Positions 1 to 8,356 of a DNA stretch of 64,000 nt are shown in pieces. The DNA comes from an uncultured Tolumonas sp. GTDB lineage: Bacteria; Pseudomonadota; Gammaproteobacteria; Enterobacterales; Aeromonadaceae. Below the pieces are notes generated by a model. It searched no databases, was not told the origin of the DNA, and saw only the letters and a list, made by a program, of their open reading frames with translations. Position numbers and translations under genes: made by a program. How positions within the stretch are numbered: the stretch's first letter is position 1; each line of letters starts with the position of its first letter. Where the stretch lies: contig NZ_OY781373.1 in NCBI RefSeq assembly GCF_963676665.1, positions 1-64,000 on the forward strand. Direction: 5' to 3'.

Positions 1-874
1 GGCTTGCCACATCATAAGCATCCCGCACTGCGTGCATGATATTTTTAACTTGTTTGGCATCCCCCAATAAATAGATCTCTTTTAACTCTGTTTTTAGATT
101 GTCATACAGTGAATTATTTGACTGATAACCAATGGCCGTAATTATTGAATCGGCTGATTGGGTAATAGTTTGCCCTTCCGATTGTAGGATGACGCCAGCA
201 GCGGTGGCGTGAGAAATAACAGTATCTGTTTTAACGACAATACCTTTTTCTGGCAGTAACCGTTTTAATGTTTCCGTACTGCTGTAACTTAATTCTCGGC
301 TGATCGGTAAAATTTCACGCTGTTTTTCCACCAATATCACTTGTTTACCCTGATTGCGTAACCAAAGTGCGGTTTCACACCCGACTAACCCACCACCAGA
401 CACAATCACTGTTTTGCCCGGATCTTTTTTCCCTGACAACACTGTCTCGGCGCTGAATGTGTGATGAAAACCAGGAATGGGTTGTTTTACCGGGGTTGAG
501 CCCGTTGCAATGATCACAACATCGGCTCGGCTTTGCAGAATCGCCTCTTCTTCAATATAGGAATGCAGATGGACGGGTACATTTAATTCATGCAATTCAC
601 TGCCATACCAATGTACTAAAGCATGACACTCTTTTTTAAATTCCGGCATGCCGGCAGCAATTAAATTACCACCCAAACAGCCGTTTTGTTCGTATAACTC
701 AACTTTATGCCCACGCCTGGCCGCCACACGGGCAGCTTCCATTCCTGCCACGCCACCGCCAATAATCATGACATGACGAGGAATGCTGCAGGGTTTTATC
801 GCTTCAGAGTTGTCATTTCCTGATAATGGAATGGTACGGTTGTTGATATTTCGAGCGTTATTTCCATATAACAT
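1..874 (-). CDS. FAD/NAD(P)-dependent oxidoreductase, C-terminal half of an enoate/dienoyl-CoA reductase type (3' end outside window)
   Basis: 291 codons are visible and the C-terminus runs off the left edge. The protein has an FAD Rossmann motif GGGVAGMEAA (residues 39-48), the VIIATGSTP segment, and a second nucleotide motif GGGLVGCETA (159-168). This is the arrangement of the C-terminal half of 2,4-dienoyl-CoA reductase / 2-enoate reductase. The late LLGDAK motif suggests only a short tail is missing. The FMN TIM barrel and Fe-S cysteines that normally precede this half are absent. Two tandem in-frame TAG codons lie 13-18 nt before the ATG, and AGGTGG forms a usable ribosome site, so it begins as a separate protein. 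It lies downstream of the TetR gene on the same strand. The substrate is unknown; it may work with a separate OYE-type partner or be a relic of a fused enzyme. Confidence 0.75.
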   Translation of the reverse strand, partial: MLYGNNARNINNRTIPLSGNDNSEAIKPCSIPRHVMIIGGGVAGMEAARVAARRGHKVELYEQNGCLGGNLIAAGMPEFKKECHALVHWYGSELHELNVPVHLHSYIEEEAILQSRADVVIIATGSTPVKQPIPGFHHTFSAETVLSGKKDPGKTVIVSGGGLVGCETALWLRNQGKQVILVEKQREILPISRELSYSSTETLKRLLPEKGIVVKTDTVISHATAAGVILQSEGQTITQSADSIITAIGYQSNNSLYDNLKTELKEIYLLGDAKQVKNIMHAVRDAYDVAS

Positions 875-928
875 AGTTCCACCTGCCTACTACAAATGAC
901 ACGACAAGAAAGTGGTTATGACTAACAA

Positions 929-958
929 TCAATTCACCGAACAAGTTCAGTGAATTGA
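929..958. promoter_or_regulatory. Imperfect 30-bp dyad, candidate operator
   Basis: Outer arms TCAATTCAC / GTGAATTGA and inner arms GAAC / GTTC pair around a central AA, with one mismatch in 14 pairs. The dyad lies about 55 bp upstream of the oxidoreductase start (874, minus strand) and has no T-run. An operator, perhaps for the neighbouring TetR regulator, is more likely than a terminator. Its function is inferred from position and symmetry only. Confidence 0.45.
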
Positions 959-1053
959 TTCAGCATAGAAAGCAACACCGAAAGGATCAACCCAGCCAGC
1001 TCACAGAACGAAGGAAAAGATAGCGCAAGGTAAGAGAGTTTGAATCGGATCAA

Positions 1054-1078
1054 CAAAAAAGCCGCTTTCCATCGCGGC
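1054..1078 (-). terminator. Rho-independent terminator of the TetR gene
   Basis: On the minus strand GCCGC pairs with GCGGC (stems 1074-1078 and 1061-1065) and a run of at least six T follows (1055-1060 as A on plus). It lies just after the TetR stop codon, so transcription of the downstream oxidoreductase probably needs its own promoter. Confidence 0.75.
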
Positions 1079-1105
1079 CAATTCATTTTTTATTTCGCTA
1101 AAACA

Positions 1106-1708
1106 TTATTTGGGTACTGCTAACGGCATAAAAATAGGTAATAAGCGAGTGATGTATTGCTGCATCTTGTCATTGATATTATAGCGGCCATCATGCAAAC
1201 ACCAATCACAGACCACACCACGGGCAGCAATCAACAAATATTCCGTGATCTGCTGTGCGCTTAATTCGACCGTCAACAATTGTTCTGTTTGTGCTTCATT
1301 GATAACCTGTTTCAGCAGTTGCAACATAAAACGGTCGTATCTGATGAAGAGTTTATTATCCGGATTATAAAGTGATTTAACCGTGTCAAAACCAGCGCGC
1401 TGACAGTACTCCGCATAATGAGAAAAATACTCAATGATTCGCGGTTGACCCGGAGGCGCTTTTAACTGCATCGCGACATACTCTTCAAAATAACGATCAG
1501 CCTCTTGATAAATTTCGAAAAAAATATCGTTCTTCGATTTAAAATAGTGATAAAACGCACCAACCGAAACACCAGCCGACTTACTGATCTCTTCAATAGT
1601 AATGCTCTGATAGTTTTTCTTTTCCATCAGTGACAATGCGGTTTGATAGATCCGCGTTTTGGTTTCTAAAGCCTGCTGTTTTCTGCTGCTGACGGGTTTA
1701 TCACTCAT
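1106..1708 (-). CDS. TetR/AcrR family transcriptional regulator
   Basis: This is a 200-residue regulator with a TetR N-terminal DNA-binding domain: helix-turn-helix around residues 38-58 (IEEISKSAGVSVGAFYHYF). The C-terminal ligand/dimer domain has no recognisable ligand signature. I chose the ATG at 1708 because GGAG lies 8 nt before it; the in-frame GTG two codons upstream is too close to that site. The gene has its own terminator. The dyad at 929-958, upstream of the following oxidoreductase gene, is a possible target. Ligand and regulon are unknown; the neighbours suggest control of enoate or electrophile metabolism. Confidence 0.85.
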   Translation of the reverse strand: MSDKPVSSRKQQALETKTRIYQTALSLMEKKNYQSITIEEISKSAGVSVGAFYHYFKSKNDIFFEIYQEADRYFEEYVAMQLKAPPGQPRIIEYFSHYAEYCQRAGFDTVKSLYNPDNKLFIRYDRFMLQLLKQVINEAQTEQLLTVELSAQQITEYLLIAARGVVCDWCLHDGRYNINDKMQQYITRLLPIFMPLAVPK

Positions 1709-1828
1709 GCACACAACTCCGACATGATATTTTTTCTAATGAGTGATTCTAACGGCTTCGGCGATCTGTCCGCAAATAGTCAGACAGATTAAATAGTTAC
1801 TGAGTTACATTTGGCTATGACGAGCGGA

Positions 1829-1857
1829 GAAAAAGAAAAGGTATCCGCAGATACCCT
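1829..1857 (-). terminator. Rho-independent terminator after the old yellow enzyme gene
   Basis: GGTATC and GATACC (1840-1845, 1850-1855) form a short stem with a 4-nt loop. On the minus strand it is followed by TTTTCTTTTTC. It sits directly after the stop codon of the gene ending at 1868. Confidence 0.75.
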
Positions 1858-1867
1858 TTCCGCTTGC

Positions 1868-2923
1868 TTATGCACTGAGCGCCGGATAATCCGTATAGCC
1901 TTCCGGACCCGATGCATACATTTTGTCGGTCCGTAATTCATTTAATGCCGCTTGCTGCTGAAAACGCGTCACTAAATCGGGATTTGCGATAAATTGTTTA
2001 CCGAAAGCAACCGCATCCGCATGGCCTTCACTCAAAACTTGCTGGGCCGTTTCCGCGGTAAATTGTTCATTCGCGATAAAAGCACCACCAAAAGCCTGTT
2101 TCAGTGCGGGCGTTAATGCCGGCGCATTAAAATGCTCGCGGGTAAAAATAAACGCGATTTGACGTTTACCCAGCTCTTTGGCGACATAACCAAAGGTCGC
2201 CGCCGGATCGCTGTCACCCATAGAGTGCGAATCACCGCGTGGCGCCAGGTGCATACCAACACGACCCGCCCCCCAGACAGAAATAACCGCATCAGTCACT
2301 TCCAACATCAGACGCGCGCGGTTTTCAATGCTGCCACCGTAGGCATCAGTGCGCTGGTTAGTAGAGCTTTGCAGGAATTGATCGAGCAGATAACCATTGG
2401 CACCATGGATTTCGACACCGTCAAACCCAGCTTTTTTAGCGTTTTCAGCGCCTTTACGGTAGGCCTCAACAATCGCTGGGATTTCATCCAACGTCAGGGC
2501 GCGTGGAACTTCAAAACCTTTCATCGGACGTACTAAACTAACATGGCCTTCTGCCGCAATCGCACTTGGTGCGACCGGGAGTGCACCATTCAGATAGATT
2601 GGATCAGAAATACGACCGACATGCCATAACTGCAGCACAATCCGTCCTCCGGCCTGATGTACTGCATCTGTCACCAGTTTCCAACCTTCGACCTGCGCAG
2701 CCGACCAGATCCCCGGTGTGTCCGGATAACCAACCCCCATTGGGGTCACCGAAGTCGCTTCAGTGATAATGAGGCCAGCAGAAGCACGCTGCACATAATA
2801 TTCTGCCATCAAGGCATTCGGTACCCGCCCTTCGCTGGCGCGGCAACGAGTTAGTGGCGCCATAATGATACGGTTTGGTAGCGACAGCTCGCCCATTTGG
2901 ATCGGATCAAATAAGGTGGTCAT
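1868..2923 (-). CDS. Old yellow enzyme family alkene reductase (NemA-like)
   Basis: This 351-residue FMN TIM-barrel oxidoreductase reduces activated C=C bonds (maleimides, quinones, enones, possibly nitro compounds) with NAD(P)H. Visible family features are the N-terminal LFDPIQMGELSLPNRIIMAP, His173 and Asn176 in HGAN, which bind the substrate carbonyl, and the proton donor Tyr178 in NGYLLDQF. The length is normal for the family and AGGAG precedes the ATG. It is 19 bp downstream of an ArsR-type gene on the same strand, so the two form an operon ending at the terminator at 1829-1857. Exposure to reactive electrophiles is the likely signal, by analogy with nemRA, although there the regulator is TetR-type. 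Confidence 0.92.
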   Translation of the reverse strand: MTTLFDPIQMGELSLPNRIIMAPLTRCRASEGRVPNALMAEYYVQRASAGLIITEATSVTPMGVGYPDTPGIWSAAQVEGWKLVTDAVHQAGGRIVLQLWHVGRISDPIYLNGALPVAPSAIAAEGHVSLVRPMKGFEVPRALTLDEIPAIVEAYRKGAENAKKAGFDGVEIHGANGYLLDQFLQSSTNQRTDAYGGSIENRARLMLEVTDAVISVWGAGRVGMHLAPRGDSHSMGDSDPAATFGYVAKELGKRQIAFIFTREHFNAPALTPALKQAFGGAFIANEQFTAETAQQVLSEGHADAVAFGKQFIANPDLVTRFQQQAALNELRTDKMYASGPEGYTDYPALSA

Positions 2924-2942
2924 GTCAGACTCCTGAATAAAG

Positions 2943-3248
2943 TTACAATGCCTGTTTCATATGGGCAGTAAATTCATCGATCACGGTTTCATTGCGCTGG
3001 TAATACACCCACTGTCCCAATCGCTTGGAGGTCAGTAATCCGGCGCGTTGTAACGTTGCCAGATGCGCAGAAATGGTTGATTGCGATAAACCTGCCCGCG
3101 AAAAGATCTGTCCAACACAAACGCCATCGGTATACGGACTGGTTTGTTCCGGAAACTCCAGTGCCGGATTTTTCAGCCAGAACAAAATGTCCCGTCTGAC
3201 CGGATTTGCCAGTGCCTTGATGATGGTGTCGACTTCCTGATGGTTCAT
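2943..3248 (-). CDS. ArsR/SmtB family transcriptional regulator
   Basis: A 101-residue winged-helix protein with an ArsR-type core: LANPVRRDILFWL (residues 13-25) and recognition-helix region LSQSTISAHLATLQRAGLL (54-72). There is a single cysteine, Cys44, just before the DNA-binding helices. No metal-site pair (CxC, or a D/H set on the last helix) is visible, so metal sensing looks unlikely and a thiol/electrophile sensor is possible. It is the first gene of a two-gene operon with the old yellow enzyme, and a dyad lies inside its own promoter (3275-3303), which suggests autoregulation. The direct target is inferred. Confidence 0.88.
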   Translation of the reverse strand: MNHQEVDTIIKALANPVRRDILFWLKNPALEFPEQTSPYTDGVCVGQIFSRAGLSQSTISAHLATLQRAGLLTSKRLGQWVYYQRNETVIDEFTAHMKQAL

Positions 3249-3274
3249 AACATTTACCTGAACAGATTAGCATT

Positions 3275-3303
3275 ACTATATATCGAGATATTTCGATATT
3301 CAA
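3275..3303 (-). promoter_or_regulatory. Promoter with overlapping operator for the ArsR-OYE operon
   Basis: On the minus strand TTGAAT (3298-3303), a 17-bp spacer and TATAGT (3275-3280) form a good sigma-70 promoter about 27 bp upstream of the ArsR start codon. The dyad ATATCGA-N6-TCGATAT (3280-3299) fills the spacer exactly, the expected place for a repressor site. Confidence 0.65.
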
Positions 3304-3372
3304 ATATACAAAGAGATATAAATACTATTTTAGCTGGCTTGTTGCTAAAACAGGCAGTAATAAATGGCGTGG

Positions 3373-3588
3373 TTAAGATTGTTTCAATGGCTTAATTAAC
3401 TGATCCAAGCCTTCAATTTTGATTTCTAAACACAAAGCCATCAATTCACCGAGTGAACCTTGCGGAAACCCTTTTTTAGCAAACCAGAGCAGATATTCTT
3501 CAGGAAGGTCGATCAGCATCCGCCCCTGATATTTGCCGAAGGGCATTGGCGTGCGAGCCAACTGGAGCAGATGCTGTTGAGTAAACAT
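3373..3588 (-). CDS. DUF3820 family protein
   Basis: A 71-residue protein with the DUF3820 pattern: MPFGKYQGRMLIDLPEEYL near the N-terminus and a LWFAKKGFPQGSLGELM segment. The family is small, cytoplasmic and of unknown biochemical role; some members are named putative quorum-sensing-regulated virulence factors on structural grounds. It is a single gene between the ArsR promoter region and the CusF-like gene. A run of nine C at 3660-3668 lies upstream, but I see no functional link. Confidence 0.8.
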   Translation of the reverse strand: MFTQQHLLQLARTPMPFGKYQGRMLIDLPEEYLLWFAKKGFPQGSLGELMALCLEIKIEGLDQLIKPLKQS

Positions 3589-3671
3589 GAGGCTAATTCA
3601 ATCACGAGTTTGGGCCCCAAAGCATATCATCAAATTCCGGTCAGCCACAGAGCAGACCGGCCCCCCCCAAA

Positions 3672-3983
3672 TTAATGAGAGGTTGGAGTGATGAAATGGA
3701 TAGATGGATTATAAGGTGAATCAGCAGTAAATGTTGCGTCGACACTCTGGCCAGCAGCAACGCCGCCGAGAATGCTATCACCATCAACTTTATACGTCAT
3801 CGTGCGCATTGGCCAACCCAGTTCCGTGACGGCATCTTGCGCCAAGGTAACCTTATGATTTGCCGCATCAATCTGTTGTACGGTGCCATGAACACGATAA
3901 GTATTTATGTCAGCCTGACTAGCTGCAGCAGCAAACAGAGAAAATACAGCAACAACAGCAATACGGGATAATGATATGTTCAT
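3672..3983 (-). CDS. CusF-like periplasmic copper-binding domain protein with altered metal site
   Basis: A 103-residue exported protein with a Sec signal peptide (residues 1-24, cleavage after SQA). The mature part aligns with the small CusF beta barrel: GTVQQIDAANHKVTLAQD, then GWPMRTMTYKV. CusF binds Cu(I)/Ag(I) with His36, Met47, Met49 and a Trp44 cation-pi contact. Here Trp and the second Met are present, the first Met is shifted by one residue (WPMRTM instead of WPxMTM), and the His is replaced by Ala-Gln. Metal binding is therefore uncertain. AGGAG precedes the start. It is divergent from a LysR gene; no cus efflux genes are nearby. Confidence 0.75.
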   Translation of the reverse strand: MNISLSRIAVVAVFSLFAAAASQADINTYRVHGTVQQIDAANHKVTLAQDAVTELGWPMRTMTYKVDGDSILGGVAAGQSVDATFTADSPYNPSIHFITPTSH

Positions 3984-4020
3984 TTTTTACGCTCCTGGAA
4001 ATCAACATTAATTTTGCCTT

Positions 4021-4055
4021 GTGATATCCATCACTACATGATCTTTATAATCATG
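4021..4055. promoter_or_regulatory. Two adjacent dyads in the LysR/CusF-like divergent promoter region
   Basis: GTGATatccATCAC (4021-4034) and CATGAT-N7-ATCATG (4037-4055) lie side by side in the 170-bp divergent intergenic region (3984-4153). LysR-type regulators commonly bind such interrupted dyads (T-N11-A class) near divergent promoters. A TATACT -10-like element is at 4075-4080. Binding is inferred, not shown. Confidence 0.4.
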
Positions 4056-4153
4056 TAACCATTCTCCGTTGGCGTATACTTAATCTATGTGTTTACTGAG
4101 TACAAATAAATAGTATTTATAAAGATTAACTATTTCATAAAACGGAACAATTA

Positions 4154-5065
4154 ATGGACCGTCTGCGTAGTATAACTGCTCTCATTGCGGTGGTGGAAAG
4201 CGGTAGTTTTGTCGCGGCATCCCAGCGCTTACATAGCTCCAAAGCCGCCATTTCCCGCTATATTCAAGAGTTAGAAACCTATCTTGGTGTCCGTCTGCTC
4301 CAGCGTTCTACCCGCCGTATTGCACTGACCGAAGCGGGACGCGATTATTATCACCGCGCGAAACATATTCTGGCAGATCTGGATGATGCCGACAGTGCTG
4401 TTGGTGCCAACAATGCCAGCCTGATCGGCAACATTCGTATTAATGCTCCGCTGACTTTCGGCACCCGTTATCTGGCCCCGTTATGGGCCGAGTTTATGGC
4501 TCGCCATCCCGCGATCACCTTAGATATTGAGCTGAACGATCGGCAAGTTGACTTGCTGGAAGAAGGCTTTGATCTGGCGATCCGCATCGGTAATCTGGCT
4601 GATTCATCATTGGTTTCGCGCCGACTAGCCAATAGCCACGCGGTATTGTGTGCATCCCCTGCCTATCTGGAAAAACACGGAACGCCCACTAAGCCGGAAG
4701 AGCTAACTCATCACCAAGCCATTTCGTATTCCTATTTACCAACTGGTGATGTCTGGCATTTTCAATCGATCAAAGACGGTGAACGCGCCATTCCTGTTAA
4801 AGCCAGAATGCACACCAATAACGGCGATACCATCCGTGCCGTGGTGTTAGCCGGTCAAGGCATCGCCCTGCAACCAATATTTCAGGTCGGACCGGATATC
4901 AAAGAAGGACGATTAGTGACTTTTTTACCGGAATGGTCCGGGCCGAGTTTCGGTATTCATGCGGTTTACCCTTCGCGTAAAAATCTGTCTTTGAAAGTGA
5001 AAACGCTGATTGATTACCTGGCAGAAAAATTAGCCGGGACTGGCTGGCAGACCCCGACTACATAG
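4154..5065 (+). CDS. LysR family transcriptional regulator
   Basis: A 303-residue LTTR. The N-terminal winged helix (FVAASQRLHSSKAAISRYIQ, about residues 19-38) is followed by the linker helix and a periplasmic-binding-like effector domain from about residue 90. The conserved LGVRLLQRSTRRIALTEAG segment is typical of the CrgA/DsdC-like branch that often sits near oxidoreductases. It is divergent from the CusF-like gene and convergent with the AI-2E exporter. The inducer is unknown. Regulation of the divergent gene through the dyads at 4021-4055 is plausible. Confidence 0.9.
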   Translation: MDRLRSITALIAVVESGSFVAASQRLHSSKAAISRYIQELETYLGVRLLQRSTRRIALTEAGRDYYHRAKHILADLDDADSAVGANNASLIGNIRINAPLTFGTRYLAPLWAEFMARHPAITLDIELNDRQVDLLEEGFDLAIRIGNLADSSLVSRRLANSHAVLCASPAYLEKHGTPTKPEELTHHQAISYSYLPTGDVWHFQSIKDGERAIPVKARMHTNNGDTIRAVVLAGQGIALQPIFQVGPDIKEGRLVTFLPEWSGPSFGIHAVYPSRKNLSLKVKTLIDYLAEKLAGTGWQTPTT

Positions 5066-5080
5066 TTATATATTTGATTA

Positions 5081-6151
5081 TTATTGTATTTTTATAGCTT
5101 TATCATCGCTGTTAACCCAGTTTTTCAGCAACGCATACACCAAAGCCAGCAATATCGGGCCTAAAAACACCCCCAACAAACCAAAGCTCATTGCCCCACC
5201 TGCGACACCAAACAAGATCAACACTATGGGCAGCGGGCTGTTACGGCCGATCACCAGTGATTTCACCACATTATCGATAGAACCAACCGCGAACAGCGTC
5301 CAGATAGCCACAAATATTGCCCACCCGATCGAACCATGCTGATACAGCCAGCCAATGGCTGGTAACGCCAATATCATGGGCCCGCCGGGTATCACGGATA
5401 ACAAGCAGGTAGCCAGACCAAAACTCAACGCATGCGGCACACCGGCCAGCGCATACCCAAACCAGGCAAAGGCCCCCTGTGCAATGGCTGCGCCAATAAA
5501 TCCATTCACTACCCCGCGTACCGTGGTGTGTGCCACGGCAAGTAATCGAACCCCTTCGTTGGGCGCGACCTTATGACTAAAGGCCAAAACCCAGCGGTGG
5601 ATTGTTTCACCATTTGCATATAATACGCCGGCGATCAGCAAGCTAATCAATAACATCAGCATACCAGCCCCAAATGATCCGGCCATGCTGAGCATCATTT
5701 TCGCCAGCGGAGCGATTAAGCCTTTTAACGGCGTCAGCACTTGCAGATCTTGTTGCTGTAAACCCGCCCATTGGGTTTGTAACCACTCACCGGCATACGG
5801 TAAATTTTGTAACCATTCAGGTAACGCCGGCCAGATACCGGATTCAATTTGTTGCTGTAACAATCGCGCCAACCGCGTTAGTTGCTGCGCAAACTCTATT
5901 GAAGCCAACACCAGCGGCACCAGGATAAACAGCATCAACACACCAACAATCAGACTGGCCGCCAAACCATCACGGCCACCCAGTCGGGCCGATAACCAGG
6001 AAAACTGGTCCCAGGTCGCGGAAACCACAATGATGGCCCACAACATAGCCACCAAAAATGGCGCAATCACCAGAAACGAGGCCCCCACTATCGCCACAAC
6101 TAACACGAGCGCAATCAACGGTTGCACCCATTCATTCAGACGAAAAGACAT
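5081..6151 (-). CDS. AI-2E family transporter (YdiK-like inner-membrane permease)
   Basis: A 356-residue membrane protein with about 8 hydrophobic segments in the AI-2E exporter/permease pattern. A periplasmic region lies after the first helices, and the C-terminal block VLILFGVAGGAMSFGLLGVF, then GPILLALVYAL, is the family signature. The closest remembered match is E. coli YdiK; substrates of this branch are not firmly known. I chose the ATG at 6151 because GGAG lies 6 nt upstream; the in-frame ATG at 6166 is upstream of that site. It is 33 bp downstream of the EamA transporter gene and probably cotranscribed. Confidence 0.85.
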   Translation of the reverse strand: MSFRLNEWVQPLIALVLVVAIVGASFLVIAPFLVAMLWAIIVVSATWDQFSWLSARLGGRDGLAASLIVGVLMLFILVPLVLASIEFAQQLTRLARLLQQQIESGIWPALPEWLQNLPYAGEWLQTQWAGLQQQDLQVLTPLKGLIAPLAKMMLSMAGSFGAGMLMLLISLLIAGVLYANGETIHRWVLAFSHKVAPNEGVRLLAVAHTTVRGVVNGFIGAAIAQGAFAWFGYALAGVPHALSFGLATCLLSVIPGGPMILALPAIGWLYQHGSIGWAIFVAIWTLFAVGSIDNVVKSLVIGRNSPLPIVLILFGVAGGAMSFGLLGVFLGPILLALVYALLKNWVNSDDKAIKIQ

Positions 6152-6184
6152 GCCCGGCTCCTTCATATTATTGCTGTTTATGGT

Positions 6185-7066
6185 TTAAGTCGTCGCGCGA
6201 TTAAATTTAGGTAGCGGGATCTGGGATAACAGCATTCCGCTCATCATTAACCCGCATCCAATCCAGCCACGCATGGGCAGAGTTTCATCCAGAAATACCA
6301 CGCCACCAATGGCCGCAAACACCGCTTCCATACTCATGATAATGGCGGCATGAGTTGGTTTAGCTCGTTTCTGTGCCACAACTTGCAAGGTATAAGCTAA
6401 ACCCACACTGATAAAGCTGGCAAATAAGATCGCCGGCCAGGCCAGCAATACCGACGCAAAGGTGGGGGTTTCCTGCCAAAATGCCGCTACGGAGCTTAAC
6501 AGACCACAAGCTAAAAATTGTACCGCCGATAATTGCAATGCATTAACTCGCCGGCCAATAAAATCGATCCACAAAATATGGCAGGCCCAGAAAATAGCGC
6601 CGACAAACATCAGAAAATCGCCACGCGACATGGAAAAATCGGCATTAATACTCAATAAATACAGCCCCACCAAAGCCAATAACGCACCCAGCCAGGCGTT
6701 TAATCCCGTCACGTGACGCAAAAACAAGCCCAGAAAGGGTACTAAAATCATATATAAACCAGTGATAAACCCCGCTTTTGCCGCGGTGGTATCCAACAAC
6801 CCGACTTGCTGTAATGCCGCAGCGACAAATAAAATGGCACCTGCGACACCACCGGCTAACCAGATCGATGTTTTTGCCGCGGAGGTGGTTGCAACAGCTT
6901 TTTTACGCGAAAAGAACCAGATCAGCGGCAATAATGAGGCAGCTCCGAGTAAAAAACGCACCGCATTAAAAGAAAATGGCCCCATGTGATCCATGGCAAC
7001 GCGTTGCGCCACAAAGGCGAATCCCCAGATGGCGGCGGTTACCAACAACATCAGATTTGCTTGCAT
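6185..7066 (-). CDS. EamA/DMT family transporter
   Basis: A 293-residue inner-membrane protein with ten predicted hydrophobic helices in two EamA repeats (about residues 1-140 and 145-290). Family hallmarks are AAIWGFAFVAQRVA in helix 1 and the second-repeat segment AAIIMSMEAVFAAIGGVVFLDE. DMT transporters move metabolites, often amino acids or drugs, by proton exchange; the substrate cannot be told from sequence. It precedes the AI-2E exporter on the same strand and is divergent from earP. Confidence 0.9.
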   Translation of the reverse strand: MQANLMLLVTAAIWGFAFVAQRVAMDHMGPFSFNAVRFLLGAASLLPLIWFFSRKKAVATTSAAKTSIWLAGGVAGAILFVAAALQQVGLLDTTAAKAGFITGLYMILVPFLGLFLRHVTGLNAWLGALLALVGLYLLSINADFSMSRGDFLMFVGAIFWACHILWIDFIGRRVNALQLSAVQFLACGLLSSVAAFWQETPTFASVLLAWPAILFASFISVGLAYTLQVVAQKRAKPTHAAIIMSMEAVFAAIGGVVFLDETLPMRGWIGCGLMMSGMLLSQIPLPKFNRATT

Positions 7067-7143
7067 AACTCTCTCTTGGTTAAATCCGTCAACCCGGCTA
7101 TTTTGCCTGATTTTCTGCTACGATCCTGCCACTATCTTGCAAA

Positions 7144-8322
7144 ATGATGAAGCTTATGCCCCCGATAACCCGACCTTACTGGGATGTTTTTTGTACTGTG
7201 GTCGATAACTACGGTGATATTGGTGTGACCTGGCGACTGGCCCGTCAATTGGTCAATGAATATCACGTACCGGTGCGTCTGTGGGTGGATGATCTGGTCA
7301 GCTTCCAACGTTTATGCCCGCAACTGAATACCCAATTGGCGCAACAAACCATCGACAATGTGCTGATCGGTCACTGGAACGCCCATTTCCCGGCCGATAT
7401 GCAACCTGGCAAGGTGGTGATTGAAGCCTTTGCCTGCGAACTGCCACTTAGCCTGCAACACCACATGCAGCAAATGGATACACCGCCAGTGTGGCTCAAT
7501 CTGGAATATTTAACCGCCGAAAGCTGGATCGATAGCTGTCACGGGCTGCCTTCGCGCCAGGATCAGCTCACCAAATTTTTCTTTTTCCCCGGCTTCAGCG
7601 CGAAAAGCGGCGGCCTGTTGTGCGAAAACACGCTGTTTGCCGCACGACAGCAATGGCAACAACAAAGCAAACAACGGCAACAATTTTGCCAGCACCGTCA
7701 CCTGTTGCCCTCCCAACCGAATGAACTGTTTATCAGCCTGTTCAGTTACGAAAATACTGCTCTGCCCGCGCTGTTTAATTGCTGGCAGAGCCACCCTACC
7801 CCCATTCGTTGCCTGATCCCGGCCGGCCGCACGCTGAACAGTTTACAGACCGTGTTGCCAGCAAAGGTTTGTCAGGCTGGTGGCCGTTGGCAGCAAGGTT
7901 CCCTGACCGTGGAAGTGTTACCGATGACCGATCAGACCGGTTATGATCAACTATTATGGAGCTGTGATATCAACATCGTGCGTGGCGAAGACTCCTTCTT
8001 ACGGGCACAGTGGGCTGCACGCCCGTTTCTGTGGCATATCTACCCGCAAGAAGAAGAGGCACATCTGGAAAAATTACAGGCGTTCCTTGCGCGGTATACC
8101 GAAAACATGTCGCCGGTATTGGCATCTACGGTGCAACAATTGTTTCTAACCTTTAACCAAGCGCATCCGGAAGAATTCATAGCAAGCTGGACTGCATTAC
8201 AACCATATTGGTCAGAATGGCAGCAACAGGCACAGCAATGGCCGCAAACTGCACTTGCTGGTGGAAATTTAGCCAGCCAATTGGTGCATTTTGTCGAAAA
8301 ACAGCTAGAATGTTGCGCGTAA
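7144..8322 (+). CDS. earP: EF-P Arg32 rhamnosyltransferase EarP
   Basis: EarP transfers rhamnose from dTDP-L-rhamnose to Arg32 of translation factor EF-P, which relieves stalling at polyproline stretches. The 392-residue protein shows the family landmarks: [18 protein letters not shown] near the N-terminus (catalytic Asp region), [25 protein letters not shown], and the nucleotide-sugar motif [12 protein letters not shown] with [11 protein letters not shown] in the C-terminal GT-B domain. It lies 34 bp upstream of efp, and the encoded EF-P has Arg at position 32, the EarP acceptor. The first ATG is used; ribosome sites for it and for the ATG at 7156 are both weak. Confidence 0.95.
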   Translation: MMKLMPPITRPYWDVFCTVVDNYGDIGVTWRLARQLVNEYHVPVRLWVDDLVSFQRLCPQLNTQLAQQTIDNVLIGHWNAHFPADMQPGKVVIEAFACELPLSLQHHMQQMDTPPVWLNLEYLTAESWIDSCHGLPSRQDQLTKFFFFPGFSAKSGGLLCENTLFAARQQWQQQSKQRQQFCQHRHLLPSQPNELFISLFSYENTALPALFNCWQSHPTPIRCLIPAGRTLNSLQTVLPAKVCQAGGRWQQGSLTVEVLPMTDQTGYDQLLWSCDINIVRGEDSFLRAQWAARPFLWHIYPQEEEAHLEKLQAFLARYTENMSPVLASTVQQLFLTFNQAHPEEFIASWTALQPYWSEWQQQAQQWPQTALAGGNLASQLVHFVEKQLECCA

Positions 8323-8356
8323 ATCTATAGCTAAGCTCAATTCAGGAATTGAACAC

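Noticed and set aside
3660..3668. Run of nine C between the DUF3820 and CusF-like genes
   Set aside because: Homopolymer could mark slippage, but it lies outside any coding frame or promoter that I can define.
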